A DNA stretch of 11,893 nt from Gemmatimonadota bacterium (GCA_028287225.1 JAQBPZ010000297.1:1-11893), one strand, 5' to 3'. Positions 1 to 7,051 are shown, counted from the first letter of the stretch. The notes: a model not told the origin generated them from the sequence alone. Translations and numbers: made by a program.

Positions 1-1540
1 CGGCCGCCTTCGACGCGCCGCCGCGCGACGACGCCTTCGCGGCGCGGCCGGCCGCCAGGTCGTCGGTGGTCTGCTGGGCCTCGTCGCGCGTGAGGTATTC
101 CCACATCCCCTCGCGCCCGCCCTCGCGCCCGAAGCCGCTTTCCCTATATCCTCCGAAACCAGCCGCCGCGTCGAACAGGTTGGTGGAGTTGATCCACACC
201 ACGCCCGCCTTGATCTTCGGCGCGATGTCGAGCGCGAGGTTGATGCTCTCGCTCCAGATGCTGGCGGCCAATCCGTACTGCGTGTTGTTGGCGATGGCGA
301 CCGCCTCGGCCGGCGTGCGGAACGTCATGGCGACGAGCACGGGTCCGAAGATCTCCACCTGCGCGATGGACGACGACGGCTGCACGTTGGTGAACAGCGT
401 CGGCGGGTAGAAGCAGCCTTCGGAGGGACAGGCCCACGACGGCTGCCACATCTGCGCGCCCTCTTCAGTGCCGGCTGCGACGAGGGAACGAATCCGCTCG
501 AGCTGCACCGGCGCGACGATGGCGCCCATGTCCACCGCCTTGTCGAGCGGGTTGCCGAGACGCAGCGTCTCCATCCGGTGTCTCAGCTTCGTGTACAGGC
601 GCTCGGCGATGCCCTCGGCCACGAGCAGGCGCGAGCCCGCGCAGCAGACCTGGCCCTGGTTGAACCAGATCGCGTCGACCACGCCCTCCACCACGGAGTC
701 CAGGTCGGCGTCGTCGAACACGATGAACGGGGACTTTCCCCCGAGCTCGAGCGAGAGCTTCTTGCCGCTCCCCGCGGTCGCCTTGCGGATGATGCGCCCG
801 ACCTCGGTGCTGCCCGTGAACGCGATCTTGTCGATGCCGTCGTGCGCCACGATGGCCGCCCCCGTGTCGCCGTCGCCGGTGACGACGTTCAGCACGCCCG
901 CCGGCAGCCCCACGGAATCCGCGAGCTCGGCGAACGCCAGCGCGGTGAGCGGCGTGAACTCGGCCGGCTTGATGACGATGGTGCAGCCGGCGGCGAGCGC
1001 CGGTGCCACCTTCCACGCCATCATGAGCAGCGGGAAGTTCCAGGGGATGATCTGCCCCACGACGCCGGCGCCGTGGTGGCCGGCGAACTCCGTCTCCATC
1101 AGCTGCGCCCAGCCGGCGTGATGGTAGAAGTGGCGGGCGACGAGCGGGATGTCGATGTCGCGCGTCTCGCGGATGCTCTTGCCATTGTCCAGCGTCTCGA
1201 GCACGGCGAGCAGCCGCGCATGGCGCTGCACGGCGCGAGCGAGCGCATACAGGTAGCGCGCGCGTGCGTGGCCGCCGAGGGCCTGCCAGGCGGGGAGCGC
1301 GCGGCGCGCCGCCTTCACGGCGGCGTCGACGTCCTTCCGGCTTCCCTGCGATGCCTGGGCCAGGCGCTGGCCCGTGGCGGGATCGGCGACGTCGAACAGC
1401 CCCGCCGGCTTCGTCCACGCGCCGTTGATGAAGTGGCCGAAGCGGCCGTCGAACTTCGCGAGCCACTCGCGCGCGGGCTTGTCGCCCTCGGGGGCGGGGC
1501 CGTACTCCATGGTGTCGAAGATCTCTCGAACGGAAGTCAT
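1..1540 (-). CDS. NAD(P)-dependent aldehyde dehydrogenase, C-terminal end cut by the window edge
   Basis: The protein is read on the minus strand from ATG at 1540 and stays open to base 1 (513 complete codons, no stop). The order of ALDH-superfamily motifs is intact: an IPWNFPLLM cofactor/Asn motif, LELGGKSP with the general-base Glu265, NQGQVCCAGSR with catalytic Cys299, and EIFGPVL near the end. It should oxidise an aldehyde to a carboxylate with NAD(P)+ in the cytoplasm. Its start lies 3 bases after the deoC stop, so the likely substrate is acetaldehyde released by DeoC; that is inferred from context. The ALDH fold appears to finish around the WEYL at residues 480-483. About 30 further Ala/Lys/Arg-rich residues follow before the edge, so the protein is either tailed or continues into another domain. 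No good ribosome-binding site precedes the start, which was chosen by its position after deoC and its match to the usual ALDH N-terminus. Family certain, substrate not. Confidence 0.9.
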   Translation of the reverse strand, partial: MTSVREIFDTMEYGPAPEGDKPAREWLAKFDGRFGHFINGAWTKPAGLFDVADPATGQRLAQASQGSRKDVDAAVKAARRALPAWQALGGHARARYLYALARAVQRHARLLAVLETLDNGKSIRETRDIDIPLVARHFYHHAGWAQLMETEFAGHHGAGVVGQIIPWNFPLLMMAWKVAPALAAGCTIVIKPAEFTPLTALAFAELADSVGLPAGVLNVVTGDGDTGAAIVAHDGIDKIAFTGSTEVGRIIRKATAGSGKKLSLELGGKSPFIVFDDADLDSVVEGVVDAIWFNQGQVCCAGSRLLVAEGIAERLYTKLRHRMETLRLGNPLDKAVDMGAIVAPVQLERIRSLVAAGTEEGAQMWQPSWACPSEGCFYPPTLFTNVQPSSSIAQVEIFGPVLVAMTFRTPAEAVAIANNTQYGLAASIWSESINLALDIAPKIKAGVVWINSTNLFDAAAGFGGYRESGFGREGGREGMWEYLTRDEAQQTTDDLAAGRAAKASSRGGASKAA

Positions 1541-1543
1541 GCG

Positions 1544-2578
1544 TTACACCATGGGGTGGCGGTGGGCCGCGGAATAGCGTCCCGTGACGAAGTGCTCGAG
1601 CTGCCGCTCGATGTCGGTGAGCAGGCCGCTCGCCCCGAAGCGGAAGAGATCCGGCTTCAGCCATCGATCGCCCAGCTCGTCCTTCATCAGGTACAGGTAC
1701 TCGAGTGCGTTCTTCGCGCTGCGGATGCCGCCCGCCGGCTTGTAGCCGACGGCGTATCCCGTCCGCTCGTGATACTCGCGGATCATCCGCACCATCACGA
1801 GGCTGAAGGGCAGGGTCGCGTTCGTGCCTTCCTTGCCGGTGGACGTCTTGATGAAGTCCGAGCCGGCCATCATCGCGATCATGCTGGCGCGCGCGACGTT
1901 GCCGAGCGTCGCCAGCTCGCCGGTGGCGAGGATGCTCTTCATGTGCGCGTCGCCGCAGGCCTCGCGGAACATCCGCACCTCGTCGTACAGCGCCTGCCAG
2001 TTGCCGGTGAGCACGTGGCCGCGCGTGATGACGATGTCGATCTCGCGCGCGCCGGCCGCGACGGAGGCGCGGATCTCGCGCACCCGTTCCTCGAGGGGGC
2101 TGAGCCCCGCCGGGAAGCCGGTGCTGACGGCGGCCACGGGGATGCCGGTGCCGCGCAGCGCCTCCACGGCGGTGGACACCATGGCGTGATAGACGCAGAC
2201 GGCGCCGGTGGTGAGCGGAACGTCGCTCATGCCGAGGGCGGCCAGCAGGTCGGCCCGCACGGGGTGCGCGGCCTTCGCGCACAGGCGACGCACGTTGCCC
2301 GCCGTGTCGTCGCCGGCCAGGGTCGTCAGGTCGATGAGGGAGATGGCGCGGAGCAGCCAGGCGGCCTGCCACTCCTTCTTCACGGTGCGGCGCGTCGGGA
2401 TCGTGGCGGCGCGCCGCTCGACGGCCGAACGGTTCACGCGCAGGCTGCGGACGATGTCGAGGTCGAGCGCGGTGCCCGGATTGCGCTCCACATGGTCGGC
2501 AGTCAGGCGCGACGGGCGCTCGGCAGGCGCGGGCTCGGCCTTCGCGAGGCGCAGCGGTGACTCTGATTTGGACTGCAT
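1544..2578 (-). CDS. deoC: Deoxyribose-phosphate aldolase (DERA), long form
   Basis: The product is 344 residues. It splits 2-deoxy-D-ribose 5-phosphate into glyceraldehyde 3-phosphate and acetaldehyde, the last step of deoxynucleoside catabolism in the cytoplasm. The class I aldolase residues are visible: Asp181 in EIDIV, the Schiff-base Lys244 in DFIKTSTGK, and Lys280 in GYKPAGGIR. Their spacing (63 and 36) is close to that of the E. coli enzyme (Asp102, Lys167, Lys201). The protein is about 85 residues longer than E. coli DeoC, and most of the excess is N-terminal (residues 1-75), as in the longer DERA group that includes the animal enzymes. The first 35 residues look unconserved and the only nearby purine-rich motif is weak, so the exact start is uncertain. 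The TAA stop is 3 bases from the next gene's ATG, so the two are surely cotranscribed. No deoR, deoA or phosphopentomutase gene is present in this window. Confidence 0.95.
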   Translation of the reverse strand: MQSKSESPLRLAKAEPAPAERPSRLTADHVERNPGTALDLDIVRSLRVNRSAVERRAATIPTRRTVKKEWQAAWLLRAISLIDLTTLAGDDTAGNVRRLCAKAAHPVRADLLAALGMSDVPLTTGAVCVYHAMVSTAVEALRGTGIPVAAVSTGFPAGLSPLEERVREIRASVAAGAREIDIVITRGHVLTGNWQALYDEVRMFREACGDAHMKSILATGELATLGNVARASMIAMMAGSDFIKTSTGKEGTNATLPFSLVMVRMIREYHERTGYAVGYKPAGGIRSAKNALEYLYLMKDELGDRWLKPDLFRFGASGLLTDIERQLEHFVTGRYSAAHRHPMV

Positions 2579-2694
2579 GGCCTGCCAGGTCGGAATTCAG
2601 GACGTGCGGGATACATCGCCGCGACCGGAATCTAGGGGCGATTCAGCAAATCCGCGAACGGCAGCGCTCCTTGCACCCGTGCGGCCCATGCAGG
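2579..2694. other. Intergenic spacer upstream of deoC
   Basis: These 116 bases lie between the stop of the S9 peptidase and the start of deoC, both on the minus strand. Any separate deoC promoter should be here. I could not find a convincing -35/-10 pair on the minus strand, nor a hairpin followed by a T-run that would terminate the peptidase transcript. Readthrough from the peptidase gene is therefore possible. Confidence 0.5.
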
Positions 2695-4998
2695 TCAGCG
2701 ATGGTCCTCGGCGCCGACGGTCCCGGCGACCGGCATGGCGTTTCGGTCGGGGGGCTCCACGCCGAGGAGGTTGTGCACGAGGAAGTCCCATCGCTTGAGA
2801 TCGCCGTAGTCGCCGCCGCTGGTGTGGTCGGCGCCGGGAATGACGAGCAGGTCGAACGTCTTCCTGGCCTTGATCAGGGCGTTGACGACCTGCATCGTCG
2901 TCGACGGGTCCACGTTGGTGTCCATCTCGCCGACGAGCAGCAGCAGCTTCCCCTGCAGGCGCCACGCATTGTCCACGTTCGACGCGGCGGCATACTCGGG
3001 GCCGATGGGCCACCCCATCCACTGCTCGTTCCACCAGAGCTTGTCCATCCGGTTGTCGTGCGATCCGGCGGAGGACACGGCGACGCGGTAGAACTCGGGA
3101 TGGAAGAGCAGGGCGCCGGTGGAGCTCTGGCCGCCGGCGGAGGTGCCGTAGATGCCGACGCGGCTGATGTCGTACCAGGGATGCTGCGCCGCCACCGCCT
3201 TGTGCCAGAGGATGCGGTCCGGCAGCCCGGCGTCGCCGAGGTTCCTGAAGGTGACGTCGTGGAAGGCCTTCGAGCGGTTCGAGGTGCCCATCCCGTCGAT
3301 CTGCACGACGATGAAGCCGAGCTCCGCGATGGCCTGCATGCCGAGCTGGGTGCTGAAGGTCTTCGGCACGAAGGAATCATGCGGCCCGGCATAGATGTTC
3401 TCGACCACCGGGTAGTGGCGCGCAGGATCGAAGGAGCTTGGCCGGATGATGACCCCCCAGATGTCCGTCTTCCCGTCGCGGCCCTTGGCGACGAAGGGCT
3501 CGGGCGGCTTCCATCCGGTAGCCAGCAGGCCGCTCGCGTCGGCGCGCGCCAGCGGCATGACGAGCGAGCCGTCACTGGTGCGGTGCAGCTCCGCGACCGG
3601 CGGGAGGTCGACGCGCGACCAGCGGTCCAGGTAGTACCGCATGTCCGACGAATAGGTGACCGTGTGCATCGCGTCGACGGTGGTGAGGCGGGTCAGCCCC
3701 GTGCCGTCCATGCCGATGCGGTAGTACTGGACGAAGTAGGGATCCACGCCGCGCTCCATCCCGCTGGCGTGGAACCAGACCTGGCGTGTCGCCGAGTCCA
3801 CCCCGTCGACGCCGCGCACCACCCACGAACCCCTCGTGATCTGGTTCTTCACGCGGCCCGTCACGCCATCGTACAGGTAGAGGTGATTCCAGCCGTCGCG
3901 CTCCGACATCCAGATGATCTCCCGTCCATCGGCGAGATCGCGACGATACTTCTTGGCCGAGTATTCGAAGAAGGTGGGTGAGCGCTCGTCGATCACGACG
4001 CGGGTGTTCCCCGTCGCGGCGTCCACCTCGATCACGCGGTAGGCCTGATGGCCGCGCTGGTTGTACTCGAAGGTCACCGTGCGGCCATCACGCCGCCACT
4101 CGAGCGGCGAGATCGCATAGGCGCCGGCGAACGACGAGTCGTTCACCGTCACCGTGCGCCGCGCGGGCACGTCGAAGATCACGGGGGTGCCGCGATCCAG
4201 GAGGTCGCCCGGCTTGCTGTACAGGCGAGTCACGTGCTCCGGCTGGAGCTGGCCCTCTGGCGACGACCGCACGTAGTGCACCTCGCGCGGGTAGCCCGGC
4301 ACCACGCGGTAGACGGCGATGCGCCGCGAGTCCGGCGACCACACGAGCGTGCGCAGCCGGTAGGGAGCGCCCTCGGATCCGTCGGTGCTCAGGTAGACGC
4401 CGGGGCCGGCGTCGCTGGTGGAGCGCACGAGCACGTTGTGGTTCCGCACCCGCGCGACCCACCGGCCATCGGGCGACGGGCGCTCGGTGGTGTCTTCGGC
4501 GGGCAGCGATCCATACAGCGCGCCGCCCACGCCGGCGTCGAGCCGGCGACCGGCCGTCGTGGGCGCGCAGGTGTAGGCGTCGAGCGAGCAGCGGAGCCGG
4601 GTGGGGCCGACCCACAGCGTGATCGCCTGCTCCCCTTTCGCGAAGTCGAAGGTGTTGAAGGGCAGGGAATCGGCAGCCACCGGGCGGTGCAGCACCGCGG
4701 ACAGGGCACCGGCGAGCCGCTGCTGGTCGAAGGCCGGCCGCTTCTCGCGCGACTCGGCGTCCACGACCATGAAGGCGGTGCCGCGGGGCGTGGACGTGCG
4801 GTACCAGAAGCGCGGCGTGGAGTCGATGGCGCCTGCCTGGTCGACCGCGTCCAGGACGAGCCCGCGGTAGCGCGCGCGAAGGCCCTCGGCGCGGGCATAG
4901 TCAGCGGCCGTTCCCTGGGCGCCGACCATCGGTGCCTGGGCAGCGAGGAGGAACGCGGCGGAGAGCAGCAGCGGACGGCGGCTGTGGGCGGGACGCAT
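2695..4998 (-). CDS. Secreted S9 family prolyl oligopeptidase (DPP-IV-type serine peptidase)
   Basis: From ATG at 4998 the product is 767 residues, the normal size for bacterial DPP-IV-like enzymes. Residues 1-27 form a signal peptide (Arg-rich start, LLLSAAFLLAA core, cleavage likely after VGA), so it acts in the periplasm or outside. A beta-propeller DPPIV_N domain follows; it includes WMSERDGWNHLY with Glu366, at the site that binds the substrate amino terminus in relatives. The C-terminal alpha/beta-hydrolase domain has the full triad: Ser620 in GTSAGG, Asp693 in GEMDTNVD, and His725 in GADHTSGG. The spacing is close to DPP-IV (630/708/740), and a Tyr in NIYAGP matches the oxyanion Tyr. 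Such enzymes remove dipeptides or tripeptides ending in Pro, or relatives of it, from peptide N-termini; the exact specificity cannot be read here. A second in-frame ATG at 5043 would add 15 residues and overlap the upstream gene's stop. I prefer 4998 because it gives a compact signal peptide. Confidence 0.9.
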   Translation of the reverse strand: MRPAHSRRPLLLSAAFLLAAQAPMVGAQGTAADYARAEGLRARYRGLVLDAVDQAGAIDSTPRFWYRTSTPRGTAFMVVDAESREKRPAFDQQRLAGALSAVLHRPVAADSLPFNTFDFAKGEQAITLWVGPTRLRCSLDAYTCAPTTAGRRLDAGVGGALYGSLPAEDTTERPSPDGRWVARVRNHNVLVRSTSDAGPGVYLSTDGSEGAPYRLRTLVWSPDSRRIAVYRVVPGYPREVHYVRSSPEGQLQPEHVTRLYSKPGDLLDRGTPVIFDVPARRTVTVNDSSFAGAYAISPLEWRRDGRTVTFEYNQRGHQAYRVIEVDAATGNTRVVIDERSPTFFEYSAKKYRRDLADGREIIWMSERDGWNHLYLYDGVTGRVKNQITRGSWVVRGVDGVDSATRQVWFHASGMERGVDPYFVQYYRIGMDGTGLTRLTTVDAMHTVTYSSDMRYYLDRWSRVDLPPVAELHRTSDGSLVMPLARADASGLLATGWKPPEPFVAKGRDGKTDIWGVIIRPSSFDPARHYPVVENIYAGPHDSFVPKTFSTQLGMQAIAELGFIVVQIDGMGTSNRSKAFHDVTFRNLGDAGLPDRILWHKAVAAQHPWYDISRVGIYGTSAGGQSSTGALLFHPEFYRVAVSSAGSHDNRMDKLWWNEQWMGWPIGPEYAAASNVDNAWRLQGKLLLLVGEMDTNVDPSTTMQVVNALIKARKTFDLLVIPGADHTSGGDYGDLKRWDFLVHNLLGVEPPDRNAMPVAGTVGAEDHR

Positions 4999-5039
4999 CG
5001 AAGTCGGGGGAGAGAGTGATGATCGCCTGCGCGGCCAGC

Positions 5040-5987
5040 TCATGAGGCCAGCGTTGCCGCCTCGACGAGCGCATCCGTGGCCATCGCGGCGGTGCGCTCG
5101 CGACGTGCCGCCGCGAGGAGGGTCACGGCCGTGTACGTCACCACGACGACGACGAGCCAGCGCACGGCGGACAGGGGGAGCGACTTCACGATGAACGCCG
5201 CGATCAGCACCGCCGGCAGGCCGCCGATGAGCATGCCGACCACCGCGCGGGCGTCGAAGGCGCGCTCGCGGATGAAGCGGGCGCTGGCCACCGGCATGAG
5301 GAACGCGCACGATCCCATCATGATGGGGAAGGCAGCCGTGGGATTCATTCCGAGCAGGCTGACGAGGATCATGCATGGTCCATACAACCCGATGCCGATC
5401 GTCATGAGTGCACCGAGCACGAAGTTCCCGACCAGACCGACGACGAGCAGGGTTCCGTCCAGGCGCAGGGCATCGCCGCCGGCGGGCACGAGCTGCAGCT
5501 GTGCGGCGAGGATCAGCGCCGCGGCGGCGAGCATGGCGATGCCCATGCCGAACTGCACTCGGCTCCTCGGCCAGCGGGCCACCACCCCCGCACCCAGCCA
5601 GGCGCCGAGGACCGCGGCGAGGATCATCAGGATGAGGGTCCGCGGGTCGACCGGCACCAGGTGCGTATAGATGAACGCCTGCGCGATCGTCGGCAGGGTG
5701 TTCCCCACGTTCAGCGTGCCGGGCATGCGCTCGTCCCGGACCATCTTCCAGTGGCGGAAGATCGCCGTCGTCGTCGCGAAGGAGCCGATGCCGAGCGTAT
5801 CGAAGAAATTGGCGACGAAGCCGGTGGCGACGGGGCCCGGCGCGGGGGCGGTCGGCTCCGCGTCGGCCGTGCGGGCGCGGCGCACTCCGGCCGTGAGCAC
5901 CCCGAGGTAGAACAGGGTGATGAGGGCGAGGGCGATGAACAGCACCGTCTTCGCGTCGAGGGCGTGGCTCACGTCGGCGTACGTCAT
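5040..5987 (-). CDS. TauE/SafE-family membrane protein (putative anion/sulfonate exporter family)
   Basis: The product is 315 residues and mostly hydrophobic, with about eight or nine membrane segments (roughly residues 14-34, 53-75, 95-112, 116-138, 144-166, 178-200, 217-235, 247-268, 273-293). The two-half layout, the Gly-rich FFDTLGIGSFATTTAIFRHW region in the first half and the GIGLYGPCMILVSLLGMNP region in the second, fit the TauE/SafE (PF01925) family of inner-membrane carriers. Members move sulfite, sulfoacetate and other small organic anions, so the substrate here is unknown. The start is ATG at 5987; the upstream in-frame extension is Pro/Arg-rich and unlike a membrane protein. No Shine-Dalgarno sequence precedes it, because the leader is C-rich on the coding strand. 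The stop TGA at 5040-5042 overlaps an alternative ATG of the peptidase gene (5041-5043), so the two are probably cotranscribed and this gene is first in that transcript. Confidence 0.82.
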   Translation of the reverse strand: MTYADVSHALDAKTVLFIALALITLFYLGVLTAGVRRARTADAEPTAPAPGPVATGFVANFFDTLGIGSFATTTAIFRHWKMVRDERMPGTLNVGNTLPTIAQAFIYTHLVPVDPRTLILMILAAVLGAWLGAGVVARWPRSRVQFGMGIAMLAAAALILAAQLQLVPAGGDALRLDGTLLVVGLVGNFVLGALMTIGIGLYGPCMILVSLLGMNPTAAFPIMMGSCAFLMPVASARFIRERAFDARAVVGMLIGGLPAVLIAAFIVKSLPLSAVRWLVVVVVTYTAVTLLAAARRERTAAMATDALVEAATLAS

Positions 5988-6068
5988 CGTGTGTGGCGGG
6001 CGTGGAGGAGGGGGGGGCAACCGGAGGGCGGGGCGCGCGCGGTGGAAGCCCACGCGTCGCCGCGCACA

Positions 6069-6085
6069 TTGGATACTATATGCAA
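6069..6085 (-). promoter_or_regulatory. Candidate GntR-family operator 1, overlapping a -10-like element for the leftward genes
   Basis: The sequence TTGGATACTATATGCAA is an imperfect palindrome with 7-base arms around CTA; six of seven arm positions pair. Read on the minus strand it contains TATAGT (6080-6075), a 5/6 match to a -10 hexamer that could serve the tauE-like gene about 90 bases downstream. No well-spaced -35 is visible; TTGCGC at 6098-6093 is only 12 bases away. A regulator bound here would block RNA polymerase. Confidence 0.5.
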
Positions 6086-6160
6086 AGGCGTGGCGCAATG
6101 GCCGCCGTCCGTCCGTCGCCGAAGCCGGTGCACGGCGAACGGGAACGGCCGATGGCGCGG

Positions 6161-6187
6161 TTGCGCCCGGGACCAAATTTGGATAAT
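6161..6187 (+). promoter_or_regulatory. Candidate promoter for the rightward hydroxyproline operon
   Basis: TTGCGC (6161-6166, 4/6 match to a -35) and GATAAT (6182-6187, 5/6 match to a -10) are 15 bases apart, which is shorter than ideal. The -10-like part lies inside operator 2, as expected for a repressed promoter. The implied leader to the regulator start at 6296 is about 100 bases. This is weak pattern evidence only. Confidence 0.3.
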
Positions 6188-6195
6188 GTATCCGA
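6179..6195 (+). promoter_or_regulatory. Candidate GntR-family operator 2
   Basis: The sequence TTGGATAATGTATCCGA is a palindrome with a perfect GGATA/TATCC core around ATG and six of seven arm positions paired. It shares its left arm (TTGGATA), length and 3-base centre with the element at 6069-6085. Compared in the outward direction of each unit, 14 of 18 bases agree, including TATCC. Two such copies upstream of a GntR/FCD gene strongly suggest autoregulation. It overlaps another perfect palindrome, CCAAATTTGG, at 6173-6182. Confidence 0.55.
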
Positions 6196-6285
6196 GCAGC
6201 CGGACGCTGCCCGGACCCCGCCTCCGCCCGCCGTGCCGAAGTGGTCTGCGCTCCGTCAGACCCACGCCTTTCAGCATACCGACCC

Positions 6286-6289
6286 GGAG
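6286..6289 (+). promoter_or_regulatory. Ribosome-binding site of the GntR-family gene
   Basis: GGAG lies 6 bases before the ATG at 6296. It decides the start of the regulator gene, since the same frame is open upstream to 5993 through non-coding-looking sequence that includes both operator candidates. Confidence 0.6.
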
Positions 6290-6295
6290 CCGCCG

Positions 6296-7051
6296 ATGCC
6301 ACGCAAGAAGACCGTCGTCACGCCGCCGGCCCCGAGCCCCGTCCCCGGACGGCAGGTGACCCCGATCCAGCGGCAGACGCTCACCGGGATGACGCTCGAC
6401 GCGCTGCGCGAGCGCATCCTCCAGGGCGAATACCCCGAAGGCGAGCCGCTGCGCCAGGACGCGATCGCCGAGGAGCTCGGCGTCAGCCGCATCCCGGTGC
6501 GCGAGGCGCTCCGCCAGCTCGATGCCGAGGGGCTCGTCACCTTCAGCCCCCACCGCGGCGCCGTCGTGTCGACGATGTCGCTGCAGGAGATCACCGAGCT
6601 GTTCGAGCTGCGCGCCGACATCGAGAGCGACCTGCTGCGCCGCGCCGTCCCGCACATGACGGCCGACGACCAGACGCGGGCGGCGGAGATTCTCGTGGCC
6701 TACGAGTTCGCCCTCCGGAGTGGCGAGGTGGCCAAGTACGGCGAGCTGAATTGGCAGTTCCACTCCACCTTGTATGCCCCCGCCGGGCGCCTCTTCACGA
6801 TGGGCATGGTGAGCAAGCTCCACCAGCAGAGCGATCGCTATCTCCGCATGCAGCTCGCGCTCACGCACGGCGAGACGCGCGCCCGGGATGAGCACCGCGC
6901 CATCGCGACCGCCGTCAAGCACGCGGATGTGCGGCTCGCGGCGAAGCTCATGCGCGAGCACATCCTCGGGGCCGGCCGCTCGCTCATCACCTTCCTCGAG
7001 GAGTATCGCGGCGAGCAGCAGGCCAAGGCGCGCCGGCGGGCCACGTCGTGA
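6296..7051 (+). CDS. GntR-family transcriptional regulator, FCD (FadR C-terminal) subfamily
   Basis: The product is 251 residues. After a Pro-rich N-terminal tail (1-30) comes a winged helix-turn-helix: LDALRERILQGEYPEGEPL, then the recognition segment AEELGVSRIPVREALRQLDAEGLV (about 58-81) and the HRGAVV wing. Residues from about 95 onward form an all-helical FCD ligand domain. Its metal-site histidines are visible (His156 in NWQFHSTLY, His200 in DEHRAI, His222 in MREHI); Asn152 sits where many members have Asp. FCD regulators usually repress catabolic genes and release DNA on binding a carboxylate ligand. As first gene of the operon, with two palindromes upstream, it probably senses a hydroxyproline-pathway metabolite and controls both its own operon and perhaps the leftward genes. 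The ligand is inferred. A GGAG site precedes the chosen ATG, and its stop overlaps the next start (GTGA). Confidence 0.93.
   Translation: MPRKKTVVTPPAPSPVPGRQVTPIQRQTLTGMTLDALRERILQGEYPEGEPLRQDAIAEELGVSRIPVREALRQLDAEGLVTFSPHRGAVVSTMSLQEITELFELRADIESDLLRRAVPHMTADDQTRAAEILVAYEFALRSGEVAKYGELNWQFHSTLYAPAGRLFTMGMVSKLHQQSDRYLRMQLALTHGETRARDEHRAIATAVKHADVRLAAKLMREHILGAGRSLITFLEEYRGEQQAKARRRATS

Larger units (their letters stand above)
5988..6295. promoter_or_regulatory. Divergent control region between the tauE-like gene and the GntR-family operon
   Basis: This 308-base gap separates two outward-facing transcription units. It contains a G-run-rich segment on the plus strand (6004-6033), two related AT-rich palindromes (6069-6085 and 6179-6195) standing out from GC-rich surroundings, and TTGCGCC elements on the inner side of each (minus strand 6098-6092, plus strand 6161-6167). 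No open frame here looks like a real protein. The layout suggests two promoters sharing control by the adjacent GntR/FCD regulator. Confidence 0.65.

Noticed and set aside
465..2372. A 635-codon minus-strand frame overlapping deoC and the ALDH.
   Set aside because: It is an out-of-frame read of the same genes, Arg/His/Pro-rich, with no recognisable domain.
578..2560. A 660-codon plus-strand open frame opposite deoC and the aldehyde dehydrogenase.
   Set aside because: Its translation is low-complexity Arg/Ala/Gly/His-rich with no motifs. The minus strand carries two genes with intact catalytic residues, so this is a high-GC shadow.
2579..2694. A terminator or a third copy of the operator in the spacer before deoC.
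   Set aside because: There is no hairpin with a T-run. A TATCC fragment occurs on the minus strand but has no matching TTGGATA arm.
4999..6069. In-frame upstream extension of the S9 peptidase to 1124 codons.
   Set aside because: Apart from at most 15 residues from 5043, it is the membrane-protein gene read out of frame; no domain is visible.
5993..6295. Upstream extension of the GntR-family protein to 352 residues.
   Set aside because: It runs through both palindromes, is low-complexity, and a GGAG site is correctly placed before ATG 6296.
5988..6302. Upstream extension of the tauE-like protein to 420 residues.
   Set aside because: It is Arg/Pro-rich, crosses the operator candidates and the regulator start, and is unlike a membrane-protein N-terminus.
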